A program made the translations under genes and the position numbers. DNA of 43,315 nucleotides from the NCBI GenBank assembly GCA_946610035.1, contig CAMOCC010000017.1, positions 1-43,315 of the forward strand, written 5' to 3'. Positions 16,593-26,547 of this stretch are shown here, piece by piece; positions within the stretch are counted from its first letter, which is position 1; the number at the start of each line of letters is the position of its first letter. A model generated the notes under the pieces. The model saw only the letters and a list, made by a program, of their open reading frames with translations. It ran no database searches and had not been told where the DNA came from. Source of the DNA: an uncultured Verrucomicrobiota bacterium (GTDB lineage Bacteria; Verrucomicrobiota; Kiritimatiellia; RFP12; UBA1067).

Positions 16593-19500
16593 TCATTTGC
16601 CGCACCCGGCGAATTCCGGCAACAGTTCGAACAGCACAAGCGGATCGTCCGTGGCGAAATTGTCGAAACCGAGCGACCAAATGCGACGCAGGACGTCTTT
16701 GTTCGCGCCTTCCGTCCATGTGAACGCCTGTACGGTTATGCCCTTGGAGTGCAAAAGTTCGATGGACTTCTTCAGGCATTCCGTCGAAGGGCAAAACGGA
16801 TCGGGTTTCGTAAGATCCGTCCGGATATGCAGCTGTATCTGGCTGATGCCCTTCCAGTTCGCATCTTCCATCTCGCGGAACGTCCGTTCCAGGAACTCAT
16901 CGGCCCTCGCGACGGACTCGGCCGAGTTGTCCGTCGGCCACGTGCCGAGCCACACCATGCCGAGGCCGTCCGGCACAACCTCCTGCCACCGCGCCATCAG
17001 ACGGAAATCCGGCGAAGTATAGTAGATCTGCTTCTCCACGCCATGCTTCCGGGCCATCTGCGCCATCATCTCGGGCGGCGCCCCTTTTTCGTCCAGGTAG
17101 AGTATTCTATCGGGACGGCCAGCCATCGCGGCGAAGATCGAATCCATCGTCGCGATGCGCGTCGTTGCATACTCTTCGCCCATATACGAGCCGACATCGA
17201 CGTCCTTTATTTCGTCCCATGCCATGTCCTTGATTTCGCGGGTCTGGAGTTCGCCGGGAATGCCGCGCGCAATGCGCTGGAGCGTCGGATCGTGGAAAGC
17301 GATTGCGACGCCGTCCTTCGTCAGCCGCGCATCCGCCTCCGGCGCGACGCCGTGCCCCCAGCACCAGAGGAACGTCTCGAGCGAATTGTCGGGCCGCGTA
17401 TCGCGTCCGCCGCCGCGATGCACCTGGCAACGGCAAAGCCCCTGTGCGCGAGTCTCGGGAGCGCCGACAGAGGCTCGGCCCGTTTTCCTTCTGAGCCACG
17501 CGACGAACCCGCCTTTCGGTTTGATTTCAAGGTCGAGCGATCCGTCCCGTCCGACGAGGCGCCGCGAAATCGCATATCCGTCCGGCCGGTCGGTATCATC
17601 GGCAAACGCCGTCATGTCATATTCGCCTTCGCCGAAGAAACCGAAATCGATTCGCAGTTTTCTCGCTTCGGCGCCGTTTTCGACGGCGATGAACCAATCG
17701 GACCCTTTGCGCTTTGCTACCGCGACGCATTCGCCGATTTCCGAGCCGGGAAGGACAATCGTCTCATCATAGATCGGCTTCAGCGCCTTTATGATTTCAA
17801 CCGCAGGACTTTCGAGATAGTTCTGCGGATAGTCACCGAGACAGAGGAATGGAGCGGAAAAGATGATCCCCTGGGCAAGCTCCCTCGCCCGCGTATAGCC
17901 GGCAAGCTCTCTCTCCTCGAAGACGACGGGCGTGTAGTCGGCGTGTCCCTGAACGAGACGGTTGAACGGCAGGATGCAGTCGTGTTCCGGCGGAAGAACC
18001 CTGTTGTAGCGCGTGATGTGCCACTCGTGACCGCGGATCGCCTCGCGCGCGACCTCGTGCGGCCACGTCTTCTCGCGACCGCTCGGCTTTACGCAGCCGT
18101 GGTAGTCTGTCATGAGCCCGAATTCAAGCGTATCTGCAAGGGCCTCCTCATACCATGCCATCTGCTCGCAGGAAGGCGCGGGATGGAAATCAATCTTTAT
18201 GCCTACCGCACCCGACGCCTTCACCTTCGCAAGATACTCGCGACGCGTTTCGGGATTGCGCATTTCCTTGGAGTCGACCCACATGAAAGTCTCGACACCG
18301 ATCGACTTCCCGTAGTCAATCCACTTCTTGAGGCACGCCCACTGGTCCATGTCGCCATCGCGCCAGTCGCGCCAACCATCGTCGATGAGATAGTACTCGA
18401 AGCCCAGCGCCTTCGTCCTGTCGTACCACTCCTTCTGTTCCCCGTATTTCGGCGCGCCAGCGGGTAGCCACTGCCAGACGGCGCGGCCGGGGCGCACGAA
18501 CTTCGCCGCCTTCGCCGCAACCGCTGCGGACGGGGCGGGGCAAAGCCGCCGCACAATGTCGCTCGTCGCAAGCGTCTGCAAATCCTTCGCAACAAGCATC
18601 ACGCGCCAGGGCGTCGTATCCGCGCCCTTCTGGTCGAACCCGTCCGGGTCGTTCACGTAGAATACGCCAAAGCGTCCCTCGCCAAGATACTTCGCCGCAG
18701 AATCTGTGTAGCCGACTACATTCGCCTCGGTAATCAGGCGATACGTCCCGTCCACGAGCTTCGCCGTCACGGGGAAATTCATCACCGTGCCGGCGGGAAT
18801 GTCGCTCACGAGCGAGGAGCAATACGGCTTTTCATAGTCCATGCCGTATTCCTGATACCACACCTTCGCGTCGGCAGGAAGCGTCCAGACCGTTTCTTCG
18901 CGCTCGACGCGCCTCTCGCCCTCCGGCAGGACGTACCGCACCGCCCAGCCGTCGGCAAAAACGCGCCGCTCGGTCTCGCGGATGGTCGCGCCGTTGACGA
19001 CAACGCCCTTGGCGTCAAGCGTCGCCGTCTGGAATTCCGGCGGGGATGAGAGGATCAGCCCGTCTTCGGTGATGGCGTTCTCGAAGCGTATCGTCCAATT
19101 CTGCGGTGCTTCTGCGGAAACCTCGAAAGGTCTGTCCTTCCATACCGAATTGGCGGATTCGGTATACAGCCACTCGCGGCGCGCGATCTTGCGGTCTGCG
19201 AGTTTGCGGCCGCCCTTCACGATTGAATCGGCAAAAGCCGCAATTTCCGGCGGATCGCCCTCCGGCGGATGCCCGTGCTTCATGCGGAGTTTGATGGAGA
19301 AAAGAGGATTCCCTGCGGCGAACGCAGTTTCCTCGAACGAATCGAGCGGGAAGAAATAATCGTTCGTCCCGGTGCACCAAAGCGTCGGTATCCGGCAGTT
19401 CTTCACGTATTCGACTGGATTCCAGAGCGTCTCCCACAGCTCGCCGATTTCCGGCGCGAAGACGGAATGCCGCCGCAGGTTCCCGCATCCGTAAACCGGT

Positions 19501-20108
19501 ACGGCGAATGCGAAACGCGGATCCGCCCCGCAGACAATGGACGTGAGAAAACCGCCCCACGATATTCCGGTCACGCCGATCCTCGATGCATCGACTTCGG
19601 GGAGATTCCTCAGGAACGTATGCGAGCGGATGACGCATTCGATCGCGTGATATACCCACTGCTCCTCCGGCGGCAGAGTCTCCTCCTCATAGCGTCCCCA
19701 GCCGTTTGGCCCGGACCACTCGTGCCGCGGATGTTCAGCCGTATGGTTCTTCTCTCCGGGGATGCCGCCGCAATTGTCCATCGCGATCGCGGCATATCCG
19801 CGGTCGTTCCACAGCTTCACCCATGTGTGGTAGGCCGTTCCGTATCCGCCGTGCACGAGCACGATGCCCGGCACCTTCTTCTCCGCCGTCGCGCCTTCGG
19901 GCAGAGAATAGTAGGCGAAGAAACGCGTGGGCTTGCCGTGCCACGGCACATTCTCGATCCACACGGCCTTAACGCCGTTCGTGGCCCGTTCCGGGATATC
20001 CCAGCTCCGGACAGCGTCCGGAATCGGGAAGTCCACCGTCTTTGCGACCGCCGCAAGCGCGACCACCGCCGCGAACGCGCAAGCCGCCACAGTGATTTTC
20101 CTTCTCAT
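16593..20108 (-). CDS. Three-module fusion: alpha/beta hydrolase - GH97 - glycerophosphodiester phosphodiesterase
   Basis: A single 1171-residue open frame with a signal peptide (residues 1-22). Residues 40-300 form an alpha/beta hydrolase of the acetyl-xylan-esterase/peptidase S9 type: IVLVHGGYG, nucleophile Ser183 in GISWGG, Asp250 in TGTNDYF, and a His in KHGHPPEGDP. Residues 320-875 are GH97: WYQEYGMDYEKPYC, YYLIDDGWRDW, GIKIDF (Asp640, the nucleophile position in retaining members), TDYHGCVKPSGREKTWPHE and LVGRDGSLDL in the C domain. Residues 893-1165 are a complete GDPD: HRGGGRDTRPDNSLETF (His897, Glu911), EADARLTKDGVAIAFHD (Glu924, Asp926, His939) and YLDEKG. Together they would deacylate, remove alpha-galactose or alpha-glucose, and cut a glycerophosphodiester. 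Start 20108 follows AAAGGTGCAGCGA; the ATG overlaps the GH2 stop. I know of no described enzyme with this architecture. Confidence 0.85.
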   Translation of the reverse strand: MRRKITVAACAFAAVVALAAVAKTVDFPIPDAVRSWDIPERATNGVKAVWIENVPWHGKPTRFFAYYSLPEGATAEKKVPGIVLVHGGYGTAYHTWVKLWNDRGYAAIAMDNCGGIPGEKNHTAEHPRHEWSGPNGWGRYEEETLPPEEQWVYHAIECVIRSHTFLRNLPEVDASRIGVTGISWGGFLTSIVCGADPRFAFAVPVYGCGNLRRHSVFAPEIGELWETLWNPVEYVKNCRIPTLWCTGTNDYFFPLDSFEETAFAAGNPLFSIKLRMKHGHPPEGDPPEIAAFADSIVKGGRKLADRKIARREWLYTESANSVWKDRPFEVSAEAPQNWTIRFENAITEDGLILSSPPEFQTATLDAKGVVVNGATIRETERRVFADGWAVRYVLPEGERRVEREETVWTLPADAKVWYQEYGMDYEKPYCSSLVSDIPAGTVMNFPVTAKLVDGTYRLITEANVVGYTDSAAKYLGEGRFGVFYVNDPDGFDQKGADTTPWRVMLVAKDLQTLATSDIVRRLCPAPSAAVAAKAAKFVRPGRAVWQWLPAGAPKYGEQKEWYDRTKALGFEYYLIDDGWRDWRDGDMDQWACLKKWIDYGKSIGVETFMWVDSKEMRNPETRREYLAKVKASGAVGIKIDFHPAPSCEQMAWYEEALADTLEFGLMTDYHGCVKPSGREKTWPHEVAREAIRGHEWHITRYNRVLPPEHDCILPFNRLVQGHADYTPVVFEERELAGYTRARELAQGIIFSAPFLCLGDYPQNYLESPAVEIIKALKPIYDETIVLPGSEIGECVAVAKRKGSDWFIAVENGAEARKLRIDFGFFGEGEYDMTAFADDTDRPDGYAISRRLVGRDGSLDLEIKPKGGFVAWLRRKTGRASVGAPETRAQGLCRCQVHRGGGRDTRPDNSLETFLWCWGHGVAPEADARLTKDGVAIAFHDPTLQRIARGIPGELQTREIKDMAWDEIKDVDVGSYMGEEYATTRIATMDSIFAAMAGRPDRILYLDEKGAPPEMMAQMARKHGVEKQIYYTSPDFRLMARWQEVVPDGLGMVWLGTWPTDNSAESVARADEFLERTFREMEDANWKGISQIQLHIRTDLTKPDPFCPSTECLKKSIELLHSKGITVQAFTWTEGANKDVLRRIWSLGFDNFATDDPLVLFELLPEFAGCGK

Positions 20109-23100
20109 TTCGCTGCACCTTTCACTTTCGCCTCAAGACGCTTTTCCTCGTCCCAAAGGTCTGGCTGGTTGTAGTCCGCTTCGAGCGACCGCCGGCATGT
20201 CGCAAGCGCCGCTTCCGCATCCCCCGCCTCCTCGTAGAGCGCAGCGATGGAGCGATAGATGCCGAGATCGACGGGCTTTGCGCGGATTGCCTTTTCGTAA
20301 AGCGCAATCGCCTTGGCGCGCTCGCCCGCCTCCTTCGCAGCCATAGCCTCGGCGACGAACCGCTCGTGGAGTTTGCCGCGTTCCTCCTGTGACAGGGCGG
20401 AATACGCCGTCTCGCGCGCACCGAGCGTCAACGCAAACACCCCGACTACGGCGCAGTTCTTCTCGCCGCGCAGGAACTCGACCGTCTTGACGACCTTCTT
20501 CGGATCAGGATTGACCCAGCTTGTCGAATAGATGTTCATCTTCGCGAACAACCCCGACTTCGCAGTCAAGGTTCGCAGCGCGGTGACAGTATCCGTCTCG
20601 CCGGAGAAATCAGGCATCTCAGAAACCCAGTCGAACAAGTTCACGCCGCCGGACACTTCAATCTGCCGCGTACTTCCGTCCGCATAATTGACGCGCACGG
20701 TATAGTCGCGCTTGCCCTTCCCGACCCACGCGCCGGTCGAGAGCCAGTTGAGCGTGTCGAACTTGCGTCCGATTTCAACCGTTACATTGTCCTTGCCCGC
20801 CTTGCAGAACTCGCTCTTCAGCGTGAACGCGCAGGGACCCGCCATCTTCACATCATACGGCACCTGCCCTACCCAGCCGCGTTCTCCCGCAAAAATCAGC
20901 GGCAGGCACTGCTCGGGTCCCTGGTCGTTCCACGACCCCTTGCCGTCACTCCCCTTTTCGTCCGCGAGAGTGCGGTCTAGATACGGCGATAGATCTACTG
21001 AATCGTAAAAAAGGTTCTTCGGGATGAACGGACGCGAAAAGCCCTTCACCCTAACGCCGGCGTTCCCGAGAATCGTCGCCCAGAGGCGCGCCGCCTGCTT
21101 CGAAGCATCTTTCGCGTTGACCGACGGATCGAGCGTCGTAAACACAAAATTGCCGCGTCGGACGACATACGCAGGATACGTAAGCACGCCCTTCTCCACG
21201 ACGAACTCCTCCGCAGCCAGTTCCGCAAAAGCGGTCTTCTCGTCGGAGAACTTTTTTCGCCACATCATGTCCTGGTTGGTGAGTCCGTCGAGGATCGGGT
21301 CGCTCGATATGCGCACCGCGCGTCCGCTCCACGACTTCGCGCCGACTGAACGCGTCGCCATTCCCGCCGCTTCGCACGGTCCAAATACTAAGACATTCTT
21401 GCCGGACGATGCAAGGGCCTTGAGGTCGTCCTTGGAAAGTGGCGCCTTGCCGTCCACGAATATGGCGCTGTATTTGCCGATGTCTGCAATGCCGCCGAAA
21501 TCCAGTTCCACGCCGCAGTTCTTCACCAGCGCATCGGCGACAGGAGGGCGCGTGTCCCCACGCGCCGTCAGGAACAACGCCCGGCCAGATGAGTTTGTGC
21601 TCTTGTAGGCGGCCATGTTCTCCAGAAGTTTCGCGGCGACTGGGTTGACGTCCGGCTCCAACACGAGCCGCGAGTAGAGGAAGCATCCCTTCCCGTATGG
21701 AACTTCGACAAGCGCGGAATAGACTAGCCCCGACGCGCCGCCGAACTCGAGGATCGTCTTGGCGTTTCCGCCCGACGGCTTGGCAAATGCACCGTCGCAG
21801 GCGATGGACTTCGGAAAGAAATACCGCAAATCCTCCTTCCTGAAACCCTTGAGAATCTGATGGCGGGGACGGAACGTGCGCAGGATTGCGCCGGACTGGT
21901 CGGATACGGACGGCAGTTCCGGCAGCCACTCGGGATAGTCATTCCGCGCGAGGACGACAATCGTCTCCCCCGCCGCCGCGCGGTCAAGCAGCCGCTCGGA
22001 AAGGACGTCGCGCGCTCCGAATACGTTAGCGTAGCGGCGTCCGCCAGAAGCGGACTTTGCGGCGACCGCGATGTCGAGCGTCTTTTCGCAGAGGCCCTTA
22101 AGTCCGAAGACAAGCTTGTATTCACCGGGACGCGGCGTCTTGAAGGAAATCTGCTTTCTGAGGAATGCAGACGTATCCACGTCGATCCGCTCATCATTGG
22201 ACGAAGCGACAGCCTTGCCGTCCGCGTCCTCAAGCCGCCAGAACCATGTCACCGCAGCGGGACGCCACCTGTCGTAGAATACGTTGACGTCGTACTTCAC
22301 TTCCGTCCCTTCGTAGAAACGCGAATAGCGCTGGATGTTCACTACGTCAATCTCCGGCGAAACGCGCCATTCCGGGTCGATGTGATACCAGCGCCATGGC
22401 GTCCAAAGCGTCACGTCTGCATCGCGATGCCCGCGCACAGCCTCGACTTCCGTCTCGATGTGCCACTTGTCGCAGTATCTTGGATCGTTGAAAACCTCGT
22501 CGCCCGCAAGGCGCGTCCATCCGAACGGCGGATTGAAGAAGAAGTCCCAGCACGTCTCGTTGATGAAAATCGGCTTCTCGCCCCATTTGGCAGGCGAATC
22601 GGCGTAGATGTTGCAGACCTTCAGGATCTGCCCGGAGGGAATCGCCTGACCTTGCACGAAAGGCTTTTCGATATCGCGCCAGTAGAACGAATACGGCATG
22701 TAGCACCCGGCCTTGCGCAAGGAGAGCAGCTCGACGGGATAGTGCGTCGAGATTATGTTGTTCTCGCCGCGCAGATCGAGGTCGCAGCCCGTTTCGGCGA
22801 AGTGGAACGGATCGAACGCGCGGATGTTCCTCAGCGCGGACTGGACTGGCCCCAGATTGCGGTCTTCGCTCTCGGCGTAGTATTCGTTCGTGATATACCA
22901 CGTCATGACGGACGGATGGTTGCGCAGGGTCGCGGCGAGGCAGCGGTCGTTGTACTCCTTCCACGCCCAGAACTCCTTGTTCGCGCTCTTTTCGGGAGAT
23001 GGATTCGCAATCGTCGCGAAACCTACGGCGCAGGGGATGCCCGCCTCATCGCAGAAGTCCAGAAACTCAGACGAATTGTAGACGTGCCTGAAGAACTTGA

Positions 23101-24595
23101 CCCCGCGCAGCTTGTTCTCCCAGATGATGTCGCTATTGAACTGCCGCTTGCAGCGCTGGTCGAAGTTCCACCCCCATGTACTGATGAATGCCCGCGCATC
23201 GCCCTTCACGCGGTGGCCGTTCCACATGAGCGCCATCCCGTCCGCCCAGAACTCGCGGAACGCAAAACGCGTCAGTTTTTCGTCCACGACATTCCCCTTC
23301 GCATCGACAAGTTCCGTCACCAGTTTGAGGAGCGGGAAATTGAACGGACCCCACAGCGGAGGATCCTCCCACTTGGCTTCGTCCACAAATGAAAGAAGTT
23401 TCTCGTTGCCGCGCCAGACGGAGTTGCGGACGGTAAAGCCGTCTGGATACGCCGCCTTTACGCGGATCGACTTCTCGCGGAACGACGTCACCACCGAAAC
23501 TCGGCCGATCGCGTTTTCGCCGCGCGATTCCAGCGCAAGCTCCGAAACCGCCGCGATGCGTCCCGGCATTCCGCTTGGATACTTCTTTTCGTCCGCTCGC
23601 TTCGCGTCAATGGCAAATTCGTTGACCTCTCCGGGACGAATGAACTTCGTTATGTCCGCTTCGACATCGCCCGCGAAGTTGCCGTCCTCGCCGAACGTCG
23701 CCGCCTCTTCGCCGTTTACGTAAAGCGTCGCCACACACGAGACGCGAAGCGCCTTGAAATAGACGCGCTTTCCGGCGAACGATGCAGGAACCGCGAACTT
23801 GCCGACGAACTTTTCCGCGCCGTCTTTCACCTCGGCGGGCATCACGGCCTTCTTGCCCGAGACGCGCGTCCACCCCTCGTTCATCCTCAGAAGCTCGCGA
23901 TGCGGCGACTTTGCATCCGCAAGCCGCGCGAAGACGCGATAGACCTTGCGGCCCGAACCGTCCGTGAAGCCGACCGCCGCGCGGAACTGCCCCGAGCCGT
24001 TGTCCTCGTAGGGGACATCGAGTTTAAGCGTCCTTCCCAGTTCGACGTCCCTGCGATCCACTTCTGCGAGCGTCTTGCCGTAGTAGTCCGTCACCTTCAC
24101 GCGGAGCCGACCTTTGACGGGAGAGCCAAGGTAGCTGTTGAGCGTCACGGCCACGTTCGACGCGCCGAAATCTGCCTCCGCTGCGAAAGCGACTTCCGGG
24201 TCGAGCGCCATGTTCGTGAATACACGCTGCGGCGTGTAGTCGAGCGGCTTTTCGGCAAGGGTTATCCTCGTCCACGGAGTCTGTTTGTCGACACGGAACG
24301 CCTCGCCCAGTTTGACTTCCACCGGACGCGACTCGAGCGTCATCCGCTCTTTGCCATTGTCGTCCAACCACGGTCCTCCGCGCACGAACTCGATGCGCCG
24401 GCCCTCGTGCCAGACCTTGACGCGGGTGGTCGCGTCGTCACCCGAAAACCCTTCAAGGCGAACATAGTACGCCCCCGGCTTGACGCCGTCTGTCATCAAA
24501 AGCCCGTCCTTAGCCGCGCTACGCTCGAGCGTCCAATCCGCCCGCGCCGTGCACACGGCGGCGATGCAGACGAGAGATGCGATTACTTTGTGCAT
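20105..24595 (-). CDS. Large GH2-like beta-glycosidase with amidotransferase-like and TPR regions
   Basis: A 1496-residue secreted protein (signal peptide MHKVIASLVCIAAVCTARA). Residues 260-350 look like the GH2 sugar-binding jelly roll (KALRVSCVATLYVNGEEAATF). A TIM barrel spans about 455-760. It carries acid/base Glu571 in HPSVMTWYITNEYY and probable nucleophile Glu680 in KPIFINETCWD. Beyond it are an immunoglobulin-like part (about 780-850) and a glutamine-amidotransferase-like region (about 870-1010, LVEVPYGKGCFLYSRL). A further beta-rich section follows, and TPR-like helices lie near 1415-1475 (AKAIALYEKAIRAKP, AEAALATCRRSLEADY). Typical GH2 enzymes are 600-1100 aa, and TPR units are unusual on them. 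Likely exo-acting beta-galactosidase or beta-glucuronidase type; which one is not decided. Start 24595 follows GGGAGGAGACAAGCC and overlaps the GH127 gene by 13 bp. Confidence 0.75.
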   Translation of the reverse strand: MHKVIASLVCIAAVCTARADWTLERSAAKDGLLMTDGVKPGAYYVRLEGFSGDDATTRVKVWHEGRRIEFVRGGPWLDDNGKERMTLESRPVEVKLGEAFRVDKQTPWTRITLAEKPLDYTPQRVFTNMALDPEVAFAAEADFGASNVAVTLNSYLGSPVKGRLRVKVTDYYGKTLAEVDRRDVELGRTLKLDVPYEDNGSGQFRAAVGFTDGSGRKVYRVFARLADAKSPHRELLRMNEGWTRVSGKKAVMPAEVKDGAEKFVGKFAVPASFAGKRVYFKALRVSCVATLYVNGEEAATFGEDGNFAGDVEADITKFIRPGEVNEFAIDAKRADEKKYPSGMPGRIAAVSELALESRGENAIGRVSVVTSFREKSIRVKAAYPDGFTVRNSVWRGNEKLLSFVDEAKWEDPPLWGPFNFPLLKLVTELVDAKGNVVDEKLTRFAFREFWADGMALMWNGHRVKGDARAFISTWGWNFDQRCKRQFNSDIIWENKLRGVKFFRHVYNSSEFLDFCDEAGIPCAVGFATIANPSPEKSANKEFWAWKEYNDRCLAATLRNHPSVMTWYITNEYYAESEDRNLGPVQSALRNIRAFDPFHFAETGCDLDLRGENNIISTHYPVELLSLRKAGCYMPYSFYWRDIEKPFVQGQAIPSGQILKVCNIYADSPAKWGEKPIFINETCWDFFFNPPFGWTRLAGDEVFNDPRYCDKWHIETEVEAVRGHRDADVTLWTPWRWYHIDPEWRVSPEIDVVNIQRYSRFYEGTEVKYDVNVFYDRWRPAAVTWFWRLEDADGKAVASSNDERIDVDTSAFLRKQISFKTPRPGEYKLVFGLKGLCEKTLDIAVAAKSASGGRRYANVFGARDVLSERLLDRAAAGETIVVLARNDYPEWLPELPSVSDQSGAILRTFRPRHQILKGFRKEDLRYFFPKSIACDGAFAKPSGGNAKTILEFGGASGLVYSALVEVPYGKGCFLYSRLVLEPDVNPVAAKLLENMAAYKSTNSSGRALFLTARGDTRPPVADALVKNCGVELDFGGIADIGKYSAIFVDGKAPLSKDDLKALASSGKNVLVFGPCEAAGMATRSVGAKSWSGRAVRISSDPILDGLTNQDMMWRKKFSDEKTAFAELAAEEFVVEKGVLTYPAYVVRRGNFVFTTLDPSVNAKDASKQAARLWATILGNAGVRVKGFSRPFIPKNLFYDSVDLSPYLDRTLADEKGSDGKGSWNDQGPEQCLPLIFAGERGWVGQVPYDVKMAGPCAFTLKSEFCKAGKDNVTVEIGRKFDTLNWLSTGAWVGKGKRDYTVRVNYADGSTRQIEVSGGVNLFDWVSEMPDFSGETDTVTALRTLTAKSGLFAKMNIYSTSWVNPDPKKVVKTVEFLRGEKNCAVVGVFALTLGARETAYSALSQEERGKLHERFVAEAMAAKEAGERAKAIALYEKAIRAKPVDLGIYRSIAALYEEAGDAEAALATCRRSLEADYNQPDLWDEEKRLEAKVKGAAK

Positions 24596-26517
24596 GGCTT
24601 GTCTCCTCCCTTGCGATTTTCGCCTGTAAACAATTTATCGGACTTTGCCAGCGAGGGGTCGAGCAGGCGGAAGTACGTCGCAACCGCCTCGCAGTCCGGA
24701 AATTCGGTAAGAAGAATCGTGCTGCCGTTGCCGACCGTCACCCCCACGGCGTGGCCGGTCGTGGATGCGCGGACTTCAAGCGCAGTGCCGCCGGGACGGA
24801 CGGAATCGTCGCGCACCACCTTTGCGGAGGTTGCGTCCACGACCATCTCGCCGCAGATGTCGGCAGGATCCTTCGAGAAAAACGCGCGCAAGTCAGCCGC
24901 CTTCTGCTCCTCCGCCGTAAGCACGTGGCTTGCGCCGTCGACGGCAGGCAACGGTTCGCCGCCGCCGTTCCGCACGGTATTCAGCGCATAGAGTACAGGC
25001 CCGCGCATAAATGCGGCGCGCCCCGTTTGCCGCTGCCGTCCGGCGATAGCCTCGACTTTCATCGGAAGGTCGAGGACGACCTTCGCGCCGCGCTTCCATT
25101 CGCGGCGGATCGTGGCGATCATTCCGGGCGCGACATCTACCTTCTCCCCGTCCACCGTGAGCGAAGGGCGTTCGCACCAGCCGGGAATGCGCAGAAGAAA
25201 AGCGAACTCGCCGGGCTTCTCGGGATTCAGCGTGAACTCGATCCTGCCGCCCGTGGGATAGTCCGTACGTTCCTCAACGCGCACCTTCAATCCTTCCAGC
25301 TTCGTCACCAGGTCGCATTCCGAATAAAGATTGGCGAACAGCCTGTCGCCGGACTTGTAGAAAAGGTACTCGGGGAGTTCCGCCATGATGCGGCGGAAGT
25401 TGTTCGGACAGCAGTAGGTGTCGCTCGGGTAGTAGACGCGCTCGCCTTCGAGCGGAATGTAGTAGCGCACCTTGCGCCCGTCCTTGGACTGCGCCCCGAA
25501 AAGCGAATTGTACATCGTGCGCTCGAGCGCGTCGCCCCAGCGGGCGGACGGCTCATCCGAGCACTGCACCAGCAGATCCCAAAGACGCATCTGGAACGCC
25601 GTGGAGCACGTCTCGCCTATTCCCGTGCGCGCGGACTGGTCGTCCGTCCAGCATTCCCAGAGGCCGCACGCGCCCGAGACGAGTGTGCCGTCGCCATCAA
25701 GCATGAACGCGGCGGCTTCGTCGGCTACTCGGCGCAAGGCCGGCGTAGGACGGCTCTGGAACTCGAGCTGGACGATCGCCTGATAGAGATGTGTGGCGCT
25801 GTGTCCGTAAAGGCCGTGGGCGCGGCCGATTGTCACAGGCGCGTACCACTTGTCAAGCCCGCGCTCGCGCGTGCAGAAGTCAAGATAGCGGCGGTTGCCC
25901 GTCTCGCGGTACAGCATCTCCATTCCCCAGCAAAGTCCCACTGCGGCAGCCGTTCCTGATATGTAGGCGTCTTCCCACCCCTCCGGCATGGTGTGCCAGT
26001 TGCGGATGATGTAGTCCGCCGCGCGCTCCGCGGCGGCGAGGGAGCGCTTTTCGCCGAAGTAATGGTGGTCGACCGCGAGACCGAGGATGATGAATCCCGT
26101 CTCGGCAAGATCCCAATAGCCCCACAGCCGCGAATCTTCCCTAAGGCATCCGATGTACCCGTCGGCGTCTTGCGTCTTCAGGAGCTCGTCGACGACATAA
26201 TTCTTGAGTCTCAGCACTTCCGGGTCCCCCGTATAGGCTGCGAACCGCGCGGCGTATTCGATCAACTTGCCCGTGCCGACGGAATCGCCGCCCAGCTTTT
26301 TCGCGCGGAAATGGTTGAGGAACTGGTTCTCAAGCTCTATCTTGAGAAGATTGCCGTAAATGGTCAGGTCAATCCTGCGGCCGATTTCGCCGCGCACCTT
26401 GATTTCGCGCAGATCGATCTTCCGCCAATTGTGCGCGCAATCCGGAGCCTGCGCGCCTGCCGCGTACGCTACCGCCGCCGACATCGCACAGACAAATGCA
26501 AGCAGTTTCCAGTTCAT
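24583..26517 (-). CDS. GH127 family beta-L-arabinofuranosidase-like enzyme
   Basis: A 644-residue secreted protein (signal peptide to about residue 22, AVAYAAGAQA) of the former DUF1680 family. The (alpha/alpha)6 barrel carries the zinc/thiolate active site: Glu302 and Cys304 in GETCSTAFQMR, and Cys369-Cys370 in DTYCCPNNFRR. The E-x-C and C-C spacing equals that of the Bifidobacterium enzyme HypBA1, where the cysteine is the nucleophile. C-terminal sandwich domains follow (FAFLLRIPGWCERPSLTVDG, RAAFMRGPVLYAL). Related families GH142 and GH146 share the fold, so the exact family number is probable, not certain. It would release beta-L-arabinofuranose. Its 5' end is 30 bp after the GH43 gene and its 3' end overlaps the GH2 gene. 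Confidence 0.88.
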   Translation of the reverse strand: MNWKLLAFVCAMSAAVAYAAGAQAPDCAHNWRKIDLREIKVRGEIGRRIDLTIYGNLLKIELENQFLNHFRAKKLGGDSVGTGKLIEYAARFAAYTGDPEVLRLKNYVVDELLKTQDADGYIGCLREDSRLWGYWDLAETGFIILGLAVDHHYFGEKRSLAAAERAADYIIRNWHTMPEGWEDAYISGTAAAVGLCWGMEMLYRETGNRRYLDFCTRERGLDKWYAPVTIGRAHGLYGHSATHLYQAIVQLEFQSRPTPALRRVADEAAAFMLDGDGTLVSGACGLWECWTDDQSARTGIGETCSTAFQMRLWDLLVQCSDEPSARWGDALERTMYNSLFGAQSKDGRKVRYYIPLEGERVYYPSDTYCCPNNFRRIMAELPEYLFYKSGDRLFANLYSECDLVTKLEGLKVRVEERTDYPTGGRIEFTLNPEKPGEFAFLLRIPGWCERPSLTVDGEKVDVAPGMIATIRREWKRGAKVVLDLPMKVEAIAGRQRQTGRAAFMRGPVLYALNTVRNGGGEPLPAVDGASHVLTAEEQKAADLRAFFSKDPADICGEMVVDATSAKVVRDDSVRPGGTALEVRASTTGHAVGVTVGNGSTILLTEFPDCEAVATYFRLLDPSLAKSDKLFTGENRKGGDKPCTK

Positions 26518-26547
26518 GTTATTTGCTCCTTTCAGTTCTATTTTTCG

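Noticed and set aside
15301-18467. Two overlapping plus-strand frames of over 570 codons opposite the beta-helix and fusion genes
   Set aside because: Arg-rich products with no recognisable motif; shadow frames.
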